Of a DNA stretch of 64,000 bases, positions 45,463-55,376 are shown in pieces. The notes below the pieces were generated by a model. It ran no database searches. It worked only from the letters and a program-made list of their open reading frames with translations, and was not told the origin of the DNA. A program made the translations under genes and the position numbers. The DNA comes from Aphelenchoides besseyi (taxonomy: Eukaryota > Nematoda > Chromadorea > Rhabditida > Aphelenchoididae), in assembly GCA_024699855.1 (NCBI GenBank), contig JAMPIQ010000001.1:15748001-15812000 (forward strand). The letters run 5' to 3'. Numbering within the stretch: the first letter of the stretch is position 1; every line of letters starts with the position of its first letter.

Positions 45463-45952
45463 ATGCTATTGATGGAAGAGCTGGCCAAAAACCCGGCCCT
45501 CATTTATTATGATGTAGACGCGTTATCCAGTCGGTTCCACATGCTGCCCGTGGAACATTGGATGAACTCGGACACATGCGAGTTTCTTTTGCTCCGAGTA
45601 AACGGTGACAAAAATTACGACTTCGACATGGACCTCTTTGACCCAATCTATTCTACTTCAATTCCTCGTTACGAATTGCCGGTAAACCAGTCTCGTGATT
45701 CGCAAGTCGTTTGGTTTTGCAAACTGAATTCCATCGAAAAGTTGACTCGCGTTGAGAACATGATGAATCCGCATATGACCTTCATCGAATTAATTACGAT
45801 GGTAATACCAGCTTTTCAACTTCAAAGTTCTCTTATCATTGCTAATGATTATGATCGTAAGTTATTCGCTCAAGAGCTCCCACTTTTCGCTTGTTTCAGG
45901 ACAACTCATTTATCAAACGGGTCTGGAATTTTATCAAATCTACGTTTTATGA
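45463..45952 (+). CDS. Unknown 148-aa protein beside mariner
   Basis: Two exons (45463-45856 and 45900-45952) in phase. A TTTTCAG acceptor at 45443 shows at least one upstream exon or 5'UTR intron. MLLMEELAKNPALIYYDVDA, then VEHWMNSDTCEFLLLRVNGD, FDMDLFDPIYSTSIPRYELP, MNPHMTFIELITMVIPAF and ending QLIYQTGLEFYQIYVL. Not recognised; perhaps the 3' part of a gene whose 5' part was separated by the mariner insertion 120 bp upstream. Confidence 0.4.
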
Positions 45953-46035
45953 TGGACGTAATCGGCCAATGCTACGAAACCAAATCCTCCGAGAACTGCA
46001 GAACATCAATCAATAGTTTGGTTTTTGATTTGTAA

Positions 46036-46989
46036 TTTTTTATGAATAAAAATGTTTTTTAACTCATTAGAATTGTGCTTTCGACATTACAAAACTTATG
46101 TAACGGTAAAATATACGATAGCTAACGAATAAGTTTTCTGTGCATTAGAACTAAATTACGAGCATCTTGACGAAATGTTTTGCTCCTTCAGTTCTTTCAC
46201 CAATCTTGGTTATCGAACTCATAAACCTCATGTTTCACTTACTGTCTCCACACGTAATCGTCCTCGGATGACGGCAGTCTTTGAAGATCGCGGTATTAGT
46301 GCTCTCTATGTCGCAGTTATAGCATTCAAGTCTTGTTGCAAGGGTTGTTGATTCTATTACGCTGAATGCTAAAATCACAGCGACAAATTCTCAGAATGCT
46401 GTCATCTCGAACAAGCATCAACGAGTAAGATTCCAAATTACACAAGCACTAGAAAGCGAGAAAACAAGTTGAAGCGAAAACCTCATCACAAACCTGTCAA
46501 GTGTTTGTTTCACAAAAGACGCAGTTAATCATGACTGCACCTTATAAGCGAACTTATTAAAGAAATCGTGCGGCTACAAGACTTCATCAATCGGTCAAGA
46601 AAGAGCAATTAAAGATGATAGGCTTTTGCATGACGAGAATGCTCATCGAATGTAGACGACGAAAATTCGTTGACTGGAAATTCTGTTCGTAATACACAAA
46701 CCACAAGGTTGTTAGCCGAAATAATCAAAACGAGTTTGCTCTTTGAGTCACTGGTAAGAAGTGTTATAGACGACGATAAACTCGCTTTTCAATTCATATT
46801 GGAAAACAATTTAACTAATAAACGGAAACGTGGATTCAAAACAAATTCAGTGAATTGGTGGAGTTTGTAGTCAATGTTCACTGTCTACTGGAACACCTCA
46901 CCTTCTTTTATTGGACAATTCCAATAACTAAAACGAAGACGGAATTCAACCGATTACAAATTAAAAGCCCAAGTACAAATTCAGATAGT
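46036..46989. other. About 950 bp, no gene recognised
   Basis: AT-rich sequence with an AATAAA at 46043 for the preceding gene. The plus-strand frames at 46670 and 46855 give no domain until the chemoreceptor exon begins near 46990. Confidence 0.35.
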
Positions 46990-48059
46990 CTGTTATTACT
47001 TTACTCAATTTCATTTTTTGAAGATGATGAATTCCACTGGAGATTCCGTCGAATTGACCGATATTTCTACGCGAACGTTACGAACAAAAGTTTCTATAAA
47101 ACTCCATTTGTAATATTTTATCGTGTCAATAACCTACTCGCCTCCTCTCTTGGATTGATTGCTATTTGCCTTCTTTTCTACATGATAAGGTGAGTTTAAG
47201 CTTGCCATCAAAACGAACAAATGATTTTATCTGAATAAGATTCGTTAAATAAAACCCTAATGTTCGGAAGTTTAAAACGCTGTCTTCTTTTCGTCCCTAC
47301 AGCAAACTTCTCTACTTGTGTTTAGCGGTGGATTTGTATTGTGTGTCGATATTGGCTTTGAACCAACTGGTATGTTCCTACAAGTAGCATTTTACTACCT
47401 GGTTTCAGCGTTACAAAATAACGCCATCGTATAGTATTAGGGTTTTTGGTGGTGTTGGCTCTCTACTAAACAGAAGCAGTCAATGTTCTTTACAGAATAT
47501 CTCTATTTTCATACCTCAAATTCAAGCGCTGTTATTGCCGATTTTTGCTCTGTACCGTCACAAGCACATCAAGAAGTTCGTTTACAAAAACACGACCAAA
47601 ATAACTGGGATTCATGTAGCAAAATAGCTCCGAATACCAATCAACTCTTAACTTACTGTTTCGTTGCCGCAATTCCACTTGTTCTCAGCGTGATTACTTC
47701 AAGTCGTAGTGAATGTACAAATCAAAAGATAACTACTGATATTCTTCTCTCGTGGTATGTGGAAACACCGTTACCAGAAGTTTTCAATGTAATCGATTTC
47801 AAGGTACGTTTGCTTGTTCGGTTCTCGTTTCCTACTTGTTTATAGACCGATCAGTACGCCAAAATTGGATTTCTTTATCGCAAATTGTTCTCTTACGGTT
47901 CCTATTTCTTGACCGTTTGTATTGCCGTTGCATCTGTTCGACTGCTGAGACGTGAATGGCCGAAGTTGGACAACAAAGTCAAAGCTACTCAAAGAACGTT
48001 CACAAGAGTTCTCATCTTCCAATCGGCGATTCCATTTATTCTAATGATTTTTCCAAATA

Positions 48060-48686
48060 CAGGGTGGGCCAAAATGAATTGTCATCGGTTTTTTCGCAAT
48101 AACTCTTCTGTCGATGATTTTTTCTGAACAAGTTATACATTTTCTTGGTCCCTATGGTCCCCATTTTCAAATGGAAACAAAATTGAAATTTTGAAAAAAT
48201 TTCACCTAACCCCCCTCTTTGGTCCAATTTTGTCGATCTTGACCATGTTCGCTTTTCTTTGTTTTTGTCTGCAATGAGTTACACGGCCGCAGCCGCCAGT
48301 CAATCTTAAGGAACTGAGAGCAGCAATCGTGGATGTTGCCGACGATCTTCAACAAAATCGTGAAATGAGAACGAATAGCGGCCAATTTTCCTCGTCGTCT
48401 TCAGCAATGTTTGGATTGTGAAGGTGGTCAAGTTGAAGTCCGTTAGTCATTTGTTAATTTGTTAATCAAACGCTTCAATTTTAAACATTGAAAGCTGTTT
48501 TAAACAGATCGACAAAATTGGACCAAAGAGGGAGGTAAGGTAAAATTTTTTCAAAATTTCAATTTTCTTTCCATTTGAAAATGGGGACCACAGGGACCAA
48601 GAAAATGTATAATTTATTCAGAAAAAAATCATCGACAAAAGAGTTATTGCGAAAAAACCGATGACAATTCATTTTGGCCCACCCTG
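48060..48686 (+). mobile_element. Mariner-derived non-autonomous element, copy 1
   Basis: 627 bp with terminal inverted repeats of about 190 bp (CAGGGTGGGCCAAAATGAAT at the ends) and TA on each side. Between the repeats lies a relic of a mariner transposase C-terminus: LKELRAAIVDVADDLQQNRE, then one frame over NFPRRLQQCLDCEGGQVE and a stop, matching the ..L..CL..EGG..E end of mariner transposases. The relic is frameshifted, so the copy is dead or mobilised in trans. Confidence 0.88.
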
Positions 48687-49016
48687 TATTTGAAATACCC
48701 TTTTTAGTTGACCGCCGACACCTGGCGACCACTTTTGCTTTCAGTGCGATAATCGCCAAAAAGGGAAAAGGTATAAAGCGACTATCAAAACCGATGCGCC
48801 GCAACACTGATCTCAGGCCACTTGACATTTTCCTATTTCTCCGCCTTTTTTGTAAGTACGCAATTTCCATCTCGCCTATTTAACCAACGATCGCGTTCTG
48901 TGACTTGGCGTCATTTTTTTACCTTTCTCCTCTTCGTGCCTTTGTTGCATCATTTCACACTTCTTTTTAAGTTTTCTACCGTAGCTATCGTGTTGATTTT
49001 CGCGTATTGTAATAAA

Positions 49017-49038
49017 GGTTTATTAACCCAAGTTTGAG
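49017..49038 (+). other. SL1-like spliced-leader sequence, copy 1
   Basis: 22 nt starting GGTTTATTAACCC and ending GTTTGAG, two differences from C. elegans SL1 (positions 7 and 9). Preceded by AATAAA, followed by GT (a splice donor, as in SL RNA) and, 8-9 nt on, by AAATTTGGGAAC, resembling the Sm-binding site of SL RNAs, then a small hairpin. It could be a remodelled SL RNA gene or a leader copied into a retroelement LTR. Confidence 0.7.
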
Positions 49039-49090
49039 GTTGAGAAAATTTGGGAACCTCTTCGAAAAGTGTCGTAAACCCGACATTTTA

Positions 49091-49110
49091 TGGTGCATCG
49101 GCCGGGAATC
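49091..49110 (+). other. tRNA-Gly primer-binding site
   Basis: TGGTGCATCGGCCGGGAATC is the exact complement of the 3' end, with CCA, of eukaryotic tRNA-Gly(GCC), the primer used by several Pao/BEL-type elements. Its position about 50 bp after the SL-like sequence fits the start of the internal region after a 5' LTR. Confidence 0.8.
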
Positions 49111-49732
49111 CACGGCCAACGTAAAAATCTACCACTGAACATCGAGCACACCGCTCAACGTAATTTGGTGTCGCGTACGCGAGGAAAGTGTGAGGAAGTC
49201 GGGCGAGCTAAGAAGTCTGGTTGTCCGACATCTCTCTCTCTCTCTCAAATTGTCTAACGGTCTAACGTCCTACTCTAATTCGTATGCTCTCACCACTACT
49301 TCTCAATTTCAGTTGTTATTTTCTTTCTGTTCCCCGAAAACCGTCCGATTGAATCGCCTTTCCCTTGTGCCCCTTTTGCTCCGTTTGCGTCCATCGACCC
49401 ATAAGGTCGATCGTCTTTTGGTCCATTTCGTTCAGTTGTTGGTTTTGGCGCTCAACCGCGAGGGTGTCGTTCATTTTCTTGTCCCTACTTTCTTCATATT
49501 TGTGGCTTGAATCACTCGGATTTGTCGAGTAGGATCGAAGGTTGTTCCCACTTGATGATCCGCTGTTCCAAAATCCTGCTCTGATCTATCCAACCAGTTC
49601 ACTTAATCGAATTTAACTGCGGAATCTATTTAACGTGTGTCCCTACTCAACCTCAACTCATTTCCTAATCGTGTAGTTCGAGCCGAGTATCATTCACATT
49701 GTTTCCGTGTCATTGTTGTTCAAATGTGAACA

Positions 49733-49754
49733 GGTTTATTAACCCAAGTTTGAG
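49733..49754 (+). other. SL1-like spliced-leader sequence, copy 2
   Basis: The identical 22-mer, also preceded by A and followed by GT. It is preceded by GTGAACA. No Sm-like site follows. It lies in the retroelement leader. Confidence 0.7.
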
Positions 49755-49910
49755 GTGCTCAATAAATCGTCGCTTTGTTACGTTCGTCAACTCCGTCGAG
49801 AACAAAGAACAACTACAGTCGTGGGAACAAGTCTGTCGTTTACACGGTACACGATTTACTTCGGTGTCGAATAACCCGCGACATTGGGCCCGTTGACGAA
49901 TCACCAACAA

Positions 49911-50060
49911 GTCGCCTTACGGAACATCGAGCACACCGCTCAACGCATTTTTCTGCCCGTTGCCTAATCGCCAGCAAGTCGCCTTACGGAACATCGAGCA
50001 CACCGCTCAACGCATTTTTCTGCCCGTTGCCTAATCGCCAGCAAGTCGCCTTACGGAACA
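49911..50060 (+). repeat. 67-bp tandem repeat, about 2.2 copies
   Basis: Two exact units (49911-49977, 49978-50044) start GTCGCCTTACGGAACATCGA, plus a 16-bp third. The DNA just before (49888-49910) is a diverged earlier unit. The word ACATCGAGCACACCGCTC also occurs at 49139 near the primer-binding site, so the unit derives from the retroelement leader. Confidence 0.85.
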
Positions 50061-50409
50061 GTTCAGTTTGCATTTTTTGAATAATCCAAAACCTAAACTT
50101 GAATCATTCAATTTTCGTTCGACATTTTCTTTGTCATAAGTGTGCTGTGTTCTCTCAAACTCGAACTCTTAAAGCTCGACATCAAAATTGAAACACGAAC
50201 TTTTGGTTTCTTTTCCGTAATCTCAAAATTAAATCAAAAGTGTGATTGGGTCGCCGCCTGAAAGCCACCTCTTTGTTCGAACTCTCCGAACCTCGCTACC
50301 GCCCAACCAACCCAATTTCAACGTCGACTATTATCGCCTCGACTTTGGTTCAGCCTCTACATCACCATCTACAACAACTAAAGATCGTTCCGAAGTACAA
50401 TCAACCGAA

Positions 50410-50769
50410 ATGCTAACTCAGCACACAAAGATGAACCCGGCGAGCGTTAAACGAAAGTGGGGTCTTCAAGCAAACCAGCTGAAAGTGTTGAAGGAGAAAT
50501 ATGATCATCTGAATAGTATGGACATAGATCAATCCATCGCCCCATCCGTCCAACTGACTAATCAAAAAATCCGCCTTATCGAATTAACCGACGTCCGCGA
50601 ACGATTGATTACCAAGAAGGAGGCAGTTCAAGCGATACTCGATAAATGGAACACTATCATTACGGAGGCAGGAAATAACGAAGCAATAGAAAAAGCCAGA
50701 GAAGAAATTTTAATCATTGATGGAAACACCAAAACCGCGCAGAAATGTGGAAAACAACTATCTGAGTAG
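50410..50769 (+). CDS. Gag-like ORF of the LTR element
   Basis: ATG 50410 (MLTQHTKMNPASVKRKWG); the frame is open from 50242 but without an ATG. Helical, charged sequence with KVLKEKYDHLNSMDID, RLIELTDVRERLITKKEAVQ and DKWNTIITEAGNNEAIEKAR. It resembles the N-terminal coiled region of Pao/BEL gag proteins, which count helices before the CCHC knuckle. Stops at 50769 without zinc knuckle, protease or polymerase. Assignment rests mainly on context. Confidence 0.5.
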   Translation: MLTQHTKMNPASVKRKWGLQANQLKVLKEKYDHLNSMDIDQSIAPSVQLTNQKIRLIELTDVRERLITKKEAVQAILDKWNTIITEAGNNEAIEKAREEILIIDGNTKTAQKCGKQLSE

Positions 50770-51997
50770 AAAAGCGTTGTTCAGATCGGATAATTGCGTA
50801 AGTGAAGGCGCAATGGCCGACTCGACGAGGAAAATGGCGGCAATGAACGTCAGGTAATAACATTTGAATTTGTTCTCAACGCGATTTACGCTCGTTGTTA
50901 GCTCACTGTTTTAACCTCTTTTGCTACACAGCTTGCCAACAGAACTACCTGCAACTTAAGATCTTTAATTCGTTTGCAAGATTAATTTCTGTACTCTTGT
51001 GTTGTTTGTTGCATCGATCGTAGCCAGCGGTCAAAGATCATTTGAACTGTGGGAACTCATGGAATCTTCAAGTCAAATAGAAAAAGTGGCGCAACAAAGA
51101 AATCAGATTCTCATAAAAGTCAAAGAGCAGTCCAACAAACGACTTGATTGTTTGGGAATCTCACATTACTGCGCATAAAAAGGAGCTCGTTTGTTTCCGA
51201 TTCATTCGTTTTTTCGACAATTTCATTTGACTTTTTGTCCAAAATGCAAACTAAACTCATTTGGTTTGTTCTATTCATGATCGTTATCTTGGAGTAGCAT
51301 ATAAAAGCCCCTTCTAGCGCAAGGGGTTTTTCTTTAAGCGCAGTATACATTTCCTCGATAAAAGAGGTCAAAATCACACGCATGCAAAAGCTTAAAAATT
51401 CTTAATATATTTGATATTTCTTTAAGCACAGTGTATATTTCCTTGGTAAAGTGTTCATTCACAGGCTTCCGTATGAAATATAATTTACAATGCATTATCT
51501 ATTTTTGTGTGTAATTTAAGCAAAAAATTGTAATAGGCTTATCTGGTGGAACTTCTGCATTAAAACTTATTTTTAAAACTTTTCTGTCAAATTAGATGGT
51601 TTTTACTCTTTTGCGTTCAAACACTGAACGCGTTTTGCTTCTCGAACGGATTTTCTCATACTTGGCATTTTGTCTCTGAGCATTTTTTCGCTCGGCTTTG
51701 AGATTTTTATTGTTTTGATTGCGTTATTTGATTTTTGTGTGGTTCACATTTTTGTGTTTGAGTTTCACTATTTCAATTCATTTGTTTTCAGCTTTCTCAA
51801 TTTGACTTATGATTCAAGCGCACCGACGAAATGTAAGTTGCATTTTTGAATGAACTTTCGTTCATTTCAATTGTTTCAGGCCAATGACTCCAATTCAATT
51901 TCAATTTATTTCCAAAATCAACGGATAAACAGTGAACATTAAGTGATCAAATAAAGTTCCATGTTGGTGACCTCACGGTTGTTGTCGTCTTTCATCA
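50770..51997. other. Interior of the block without clear gene
   Basis: No domain-bearing frame. A 30-35-bp imperfect direct repeat (CTTTAAGCGCAGTATACAT and CTTTAAGCACAGTGTATAT) occurs at about 51333 and 51421. Probably 5' sequence of the small membrane-protein gene plus retroelement debris. Confidence 0.4.
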
Positions 51998-52511
51998 ATG
52001 ACTCCAGAAGACTGGGAAGAGTTTGAGCGTCGAATGAAAGCGTTGTTGGCCGCGCAGAACAACAATCAGGTTAGTTTTTTGAGGTTTTTATCAGGTTCAA
52101 AGAGGGACTAGAGAGATTTTGAATCAAAAAAATTAAAATTTTTGATCGGAAACTGAGTAAACGTAGATAAATGTTTAAAATTTGTGAACTTTATAAAATT
52201 GTAGATAGATCCTCAACCCATCCTTGAAGCGCTAATCATATTGAGCATGCTCTTCTTCGTTGGAATCTTCTTTTACGAAAGATGGATTCGTAAGCAACCT
52301 CCATTGTGATAATTTTTGTCAGATTATTCAACTAATGAATTTGTTTTTTTAGGATGTCAACTCCTTCAAGTGGGCAGTCATTGGAGGCATTGTCAGCTCA
52401 GCAATCACCGTCTTGTACACGTACTTCGCTGGTGGCCGCGGAAATTGGAAGATTTTGGCAGGTTTGATGGCAGCTGGTGCTCTTCTTGTTCTCGTCTGCA
52501 AACTCCTCTAA
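51998..52511 (+). CDS. Small membrane protein, two possible last exons, unknown
   Basis: Exon 1 (51998-52069) encodes MTPEDWEEFERRMKALLAAQ and NNNQ, phase 0. Splicing to the GTTTTTTTAG acceptor at about 52352 adds DVNSFKWAVIGGIVSSAITV, a glycine/arginine loop GGRGNW and a second hydrophobic helix ILAGLMAAGALLVLVCKLL: 76 aa with two transmembrane segments. Splicing to 52205 instead adds IDPQPILEALIILSMLFFVGIFF and YERWIRKQPPL: 58 aa with one. Both joins are phase 0, so alternative ends are possible. AATAAA at 52532. The frame is intact although the gene lies inside the transposon block, so it may be passenger DNA captured from the host. Family not recognised. Confidence 0.6.
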
Positions 52512-52971
52512 GTTCATGTAATTTATTTAAAGAATAAATTGTTGTCATTTATTTGTGTCATTTTTTGAATACGACTTGTTTGAGTTTTGATTTAACGAAG
52601 CTCGTTTTTGAAAGCAGTAGTATTAGTGTTTAGCTTTTGGACAAATTGTTAGATATTTTCGAATGATTGATTTTAAGATTGTTTTTACATTATTTGACTT
52701 ATTTTACGGTTTTTCTTTGTCTTTATAAATGGTCTACTTCAATTTGAATTTAACTTCTAGCAAATCCACTTTCGAATACTCGTTTTCGCAAGAGTTTTTA
52801 GACAAGAATTATGAAATAGGATTAATCAAATTGGATGGAATAGTGAAAATTAGCTATCGATAATTTGTTTAATTCTCGCATTATAATTTGAATTGTCAAT
52901 CAAGCGTAGTTCTGTTTTTATTCTAACTGAATGTTCTTTGGTATGAACGCCAGACCATATGGCGTCTCCTA

Positions 52972-53598
52972 CAGGGTGGGCCAAAATGAATTGTCATCGG
53001 TTTTTTCGCAATAACTCTTTTGTCGATGATTTTTTTCTGAATAAATTATACATTTTCTTGGTCCCTGTGGTCCCCATTTTCAAATGGAAAGAAAATTGAA
53101 ATTTTGAAAAAATTTTACCTTACCTCCCTCTTTGGTCCAATTTTGTCGATCTGTTTAAAACAGCTTTCAATGTTTAAAATTGAAGCGTTTGATTAACAAA
53201 TTAACAAATGACTAACGGACTTCAACTTGACCACCTTCACAATCCAAACATTGCTGAAGACGACGAGGAAAATTGGCCGCTATTCGTTCTCATTTCACGA
53301 TTTTGTTGAAGATCGTCGGCAACATCCACGATTGCTGCTCTCAGTTCCTTAAGATTGACTGGCGGCTGCGGCCGTGTAACTCATTGCAGACAAAAACAAA
53401 GAAAAGCGAACATGGTCAAGATCGACAAAATTGGACCAAAGAGGGGGGTTAGGTGAAATTTTTTCAAAATTTCAATTTTGTTTCCATTTGAAAATGGGGA
53501 CCATAGGGACCAAGAAAATGTATAACTTGTTCAGAAAAAATCATCGACAGAAGAGTTATTGCGAAAAAACCGATGACAATTCATTTTGGCCCACCCTG
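52972..53598 (-). mobile_element. Mariner-derived non-autonomous element, copy 2 (inverted)
   Basis: 627 bp, the same length as copy 1 and apparently identical over the arms I compared, in the opposite orientation, with TA on each side (52970-52971, 53599-53600). It carries the same frameshifted transposase relic. Confidence 0.88.
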
Positions 53599-54192
53599 TA
53601 TTATAATGACGATCCTTACTTTCGTTCGTACATCTTTCGAGGTGGGTGAATGGGTGATGGTTTTCATGTATTGGGCGACGCCCCTAAACGTCATTTGCAT
53701 TCTTTTTATTATCGCTCGTTATCGTCAAGAGTCGATTCGTATTCTTTCCGGATCCTGTTATTTAAAACAAACGAATTAAACAAGCTCCACTGTCTTTGTT
53801 TCAAGGATTAATTAAAAAACCGACACGTGATTGTGTTCAATCCTTTACAATTGAGCCGCTTCTAATGCACTTATGTGAGAGTTGAAGATTACGAACAATT
53901 CTAAGCTCGTTAAACACCTTTGTAAATGTGATGTAGCAAGACAAATTCTTGATGAAGATTGATCAAGTCCAGGCAGCTAATATCTGAGATGATTAAGATA
54001 CAACTATCTTGACATCTAAGTTTAAGTCGATTCGTAGAAACGTTGATACAAACGTTATCATTTAGTAGGAATCTTAATCATCAGGCACCTTTCAAAATAC
54101 AAAAAAGATCTAGCCGTTTGAGTCTGTTGGATATGTTCAATTGAAGAACTTTAGGACATAAGAGTCTGTTTGTTTATTACTTGTTACAAGCA

Positions 54193-55376
54193 ATGTCGGA
54201 CTTTGTCCACAATCTCTATTTCTTTGCAAACGTCACAAGTCAGACCTTTGAGTCAACCACGTTAGGTTGTGTATTCATTTGCAACTACGCTGCTTCATCG
54301 TTTTTTGGTTTTATTCTCATTACATTGGTCATCTACATGATTTTATTCAAAAGTCCACCTTCATTGCAGCATTTTCGAAAGATTCTTCTTGTAATTCACT
54401 TAATCGATCTTATGATTTGAATCACCTCTACTTTAGGAAGAATGGTAAGTCGAAAATATTTACTCATAACCAAAGATTTTAGCGTATTCGTTATGTCAAC
54501 GATATTGGTCTTCATAGCAGTTTCGGAATAATGAGATGGATGCCCTTTGATGTTCAAATGATTGGCGGCCACATTATTGCCGTGACATCATATAATTTGC
54601 TGTTTGCTATTCTACCTTTACCTCTGTGGTATAGAGATCATTTACTTCGCTATGGACCGCCGTCTAATTTGACATTTTTTCGATCAGTTTGTGTTGTTTT
54701 TATGGTTTTAGGTATTTCTACAGGCCTTTTTGGAGGCGCAATATACACTACAGATCGTACACAAGATTATTCGTTAATGTGGTCTCAAGAAATACCCATC
54801 CCGCCGATAGTTGTCATTGATCCTCAGGTTTGTCTATTCAATAAGTCCTATAATCACTTATTTAGCGAAATTTCATCGCATTTCTGTACATATGTTACAG
54901 TTCAATACCGATGCTTGGCAGTTTCTTCGTGTCTGTTTCAATTGCTTGGCGTACTTATCGATTCCTCAAAACTCAAGTACAAGAAAGTGGTCGTCGTTCG
55001 AAGGCCATGGACCAATTCACACGTGTAATATTTGTGCAGGTGAGGAAATGTTTGATTGAGGTGACTTTTGGTTTCAGATGTTAGTTCCAATACTCAGTCT
55101 ATTTCTGCCTATGCTCGTCACTACCATTTCTATTTATGTTGGGATTACTAATGACATTGGTCAAAATTTCATACTTATGCTGTTAAATTGGACTCCGTGC
55201 TTCAATTCCATTTCCACTCTTGTTTTCATTGTGAGTCTTAAAATAATAACAGAAATTAATACGCATTTCAGGTGCCATATCGACGGGAAATTTACTCCAA
55301 AATTAAACGGTTGAATGGTTCATCAGTTTCATCTGTTCCACTAATTGCAGTAAATCCAATGAACAGTCTTCGATGA
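54193..55376 (+). CDS. Chemoreceptor GPCR, Srh/Str-like; in-frame TGA
   Basis: ATG 54193 (MSDFVHNLYFFANVTSQTF), TM1 FFGFILITLVIYMILF, TM2 LQHFRKILLVIHLIDLMI followed by TGA at about 54418. Downstream the receptor continues: GGHIIAVTSYNLLFAILPLPL, FRSVCVVFMVLGISTGLFGG, IPIPPIVVIDPQ. Then, after an intron ending TTATTTAG, FIAFLYICYSSIPMLGSFF, SIAWRTYRFLKTQ, MDQFTRVIFVQ, LVPILSLFLPMLVTTISI and, after the last intron, VPYRREIYSKIKRL, ending NPMNSLR, TGA 55374-55376. The KTQ...R.I..Q and PYR motifs are typical of nematode serpentine receptors. The TGA may be a real lesion or sit in an intron I could not define. Related to the split receptor upstream (YFFANVT versus YFYANVT). Confidence 0.65.

Larger units (their letters stand above)
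48689..50769 (+). mobile_element. 5' part of an LTR retrotransposon (Pao/BEL-like?)
   Basis: In order: TATA-like words near 48771 and 48876, AATAAA at 49011-49016, an SL1-like 22-mer, a hairpin (GTCG...CGAC, about 49068-49081) and then a tRNA-Gly primer-binding site at 49091-49110. This layout is 5' LTR then PBS. It is followed by a 1.1-kb leader with a second SL1-like copy and a 67-bp tandem repeat, and a gag-like frame. No pol, and no second LTR with the same R-U5 sequence, is in the window, so only the 5' part survives. The exact 5' LTR boundary could not be set. Confidence 0.6.
48060..53598. mobile_element. Composite-transposon-like block bounded by inverted mariner-derived elements
   Basis: 5539 bp beginning and ending with CAGGGTGGGCC in inverse orientation and flanked by TA on both outer sides (48058-48059, 53599-53600). 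The two ends are 627-bp copies of one element in opposite orientation. The interior (48689-52969) holds LTR-retroelement sequence, SL1-like sequences and a small gene. The block is inserted in a chemoreceptor exon whose reading frame is contiguous across it. Confidence 0.75.
46990..53779 (+). pseudogene. Chemoreceptor GPCR split by 5.5-kb insertion
   Basis: Nematode serpentine-receptor (Srh/Str-like) gene. Exon 1 carries YFYANVTNKSFYKT and TM1 (LLASSLGLIAICLLFYMI). Later exons carry LLYLCLAVDLYCVSILAL, then IPQIQALLLPIFALYRHKH, QLLTYCFVAAIPLVLSVITS, SYGSYFLTVCIAVASV with KVKATQRTFTRVLIFQ, and TM6 IPFILMIFPN up to 48057. The block 48060-53598 intervenes. From 53601 the frame resumes IIMTILTFVRTSFEV, MVFMYWATPLNVICILFI, ARYRQESIRIL and stop at 53777-53779. 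Removing the block with one TA restores the frame across the junction. A separate frame break near 47620, between KKFVYKNTTKI and NQLLTYC, and the lack of a clear start ATG mean the gene was probably already decaying or needs other splice sites. Confidence 0.8.

Noticed and set aside
49017..49130. Standard SL1 RNA gene call
   Set aside because: The leader, donor and Sm-like site are there, but the second stem is missing and a tRNA-Gly primer-binding site follows directly, so I describe it as SL1-like only.
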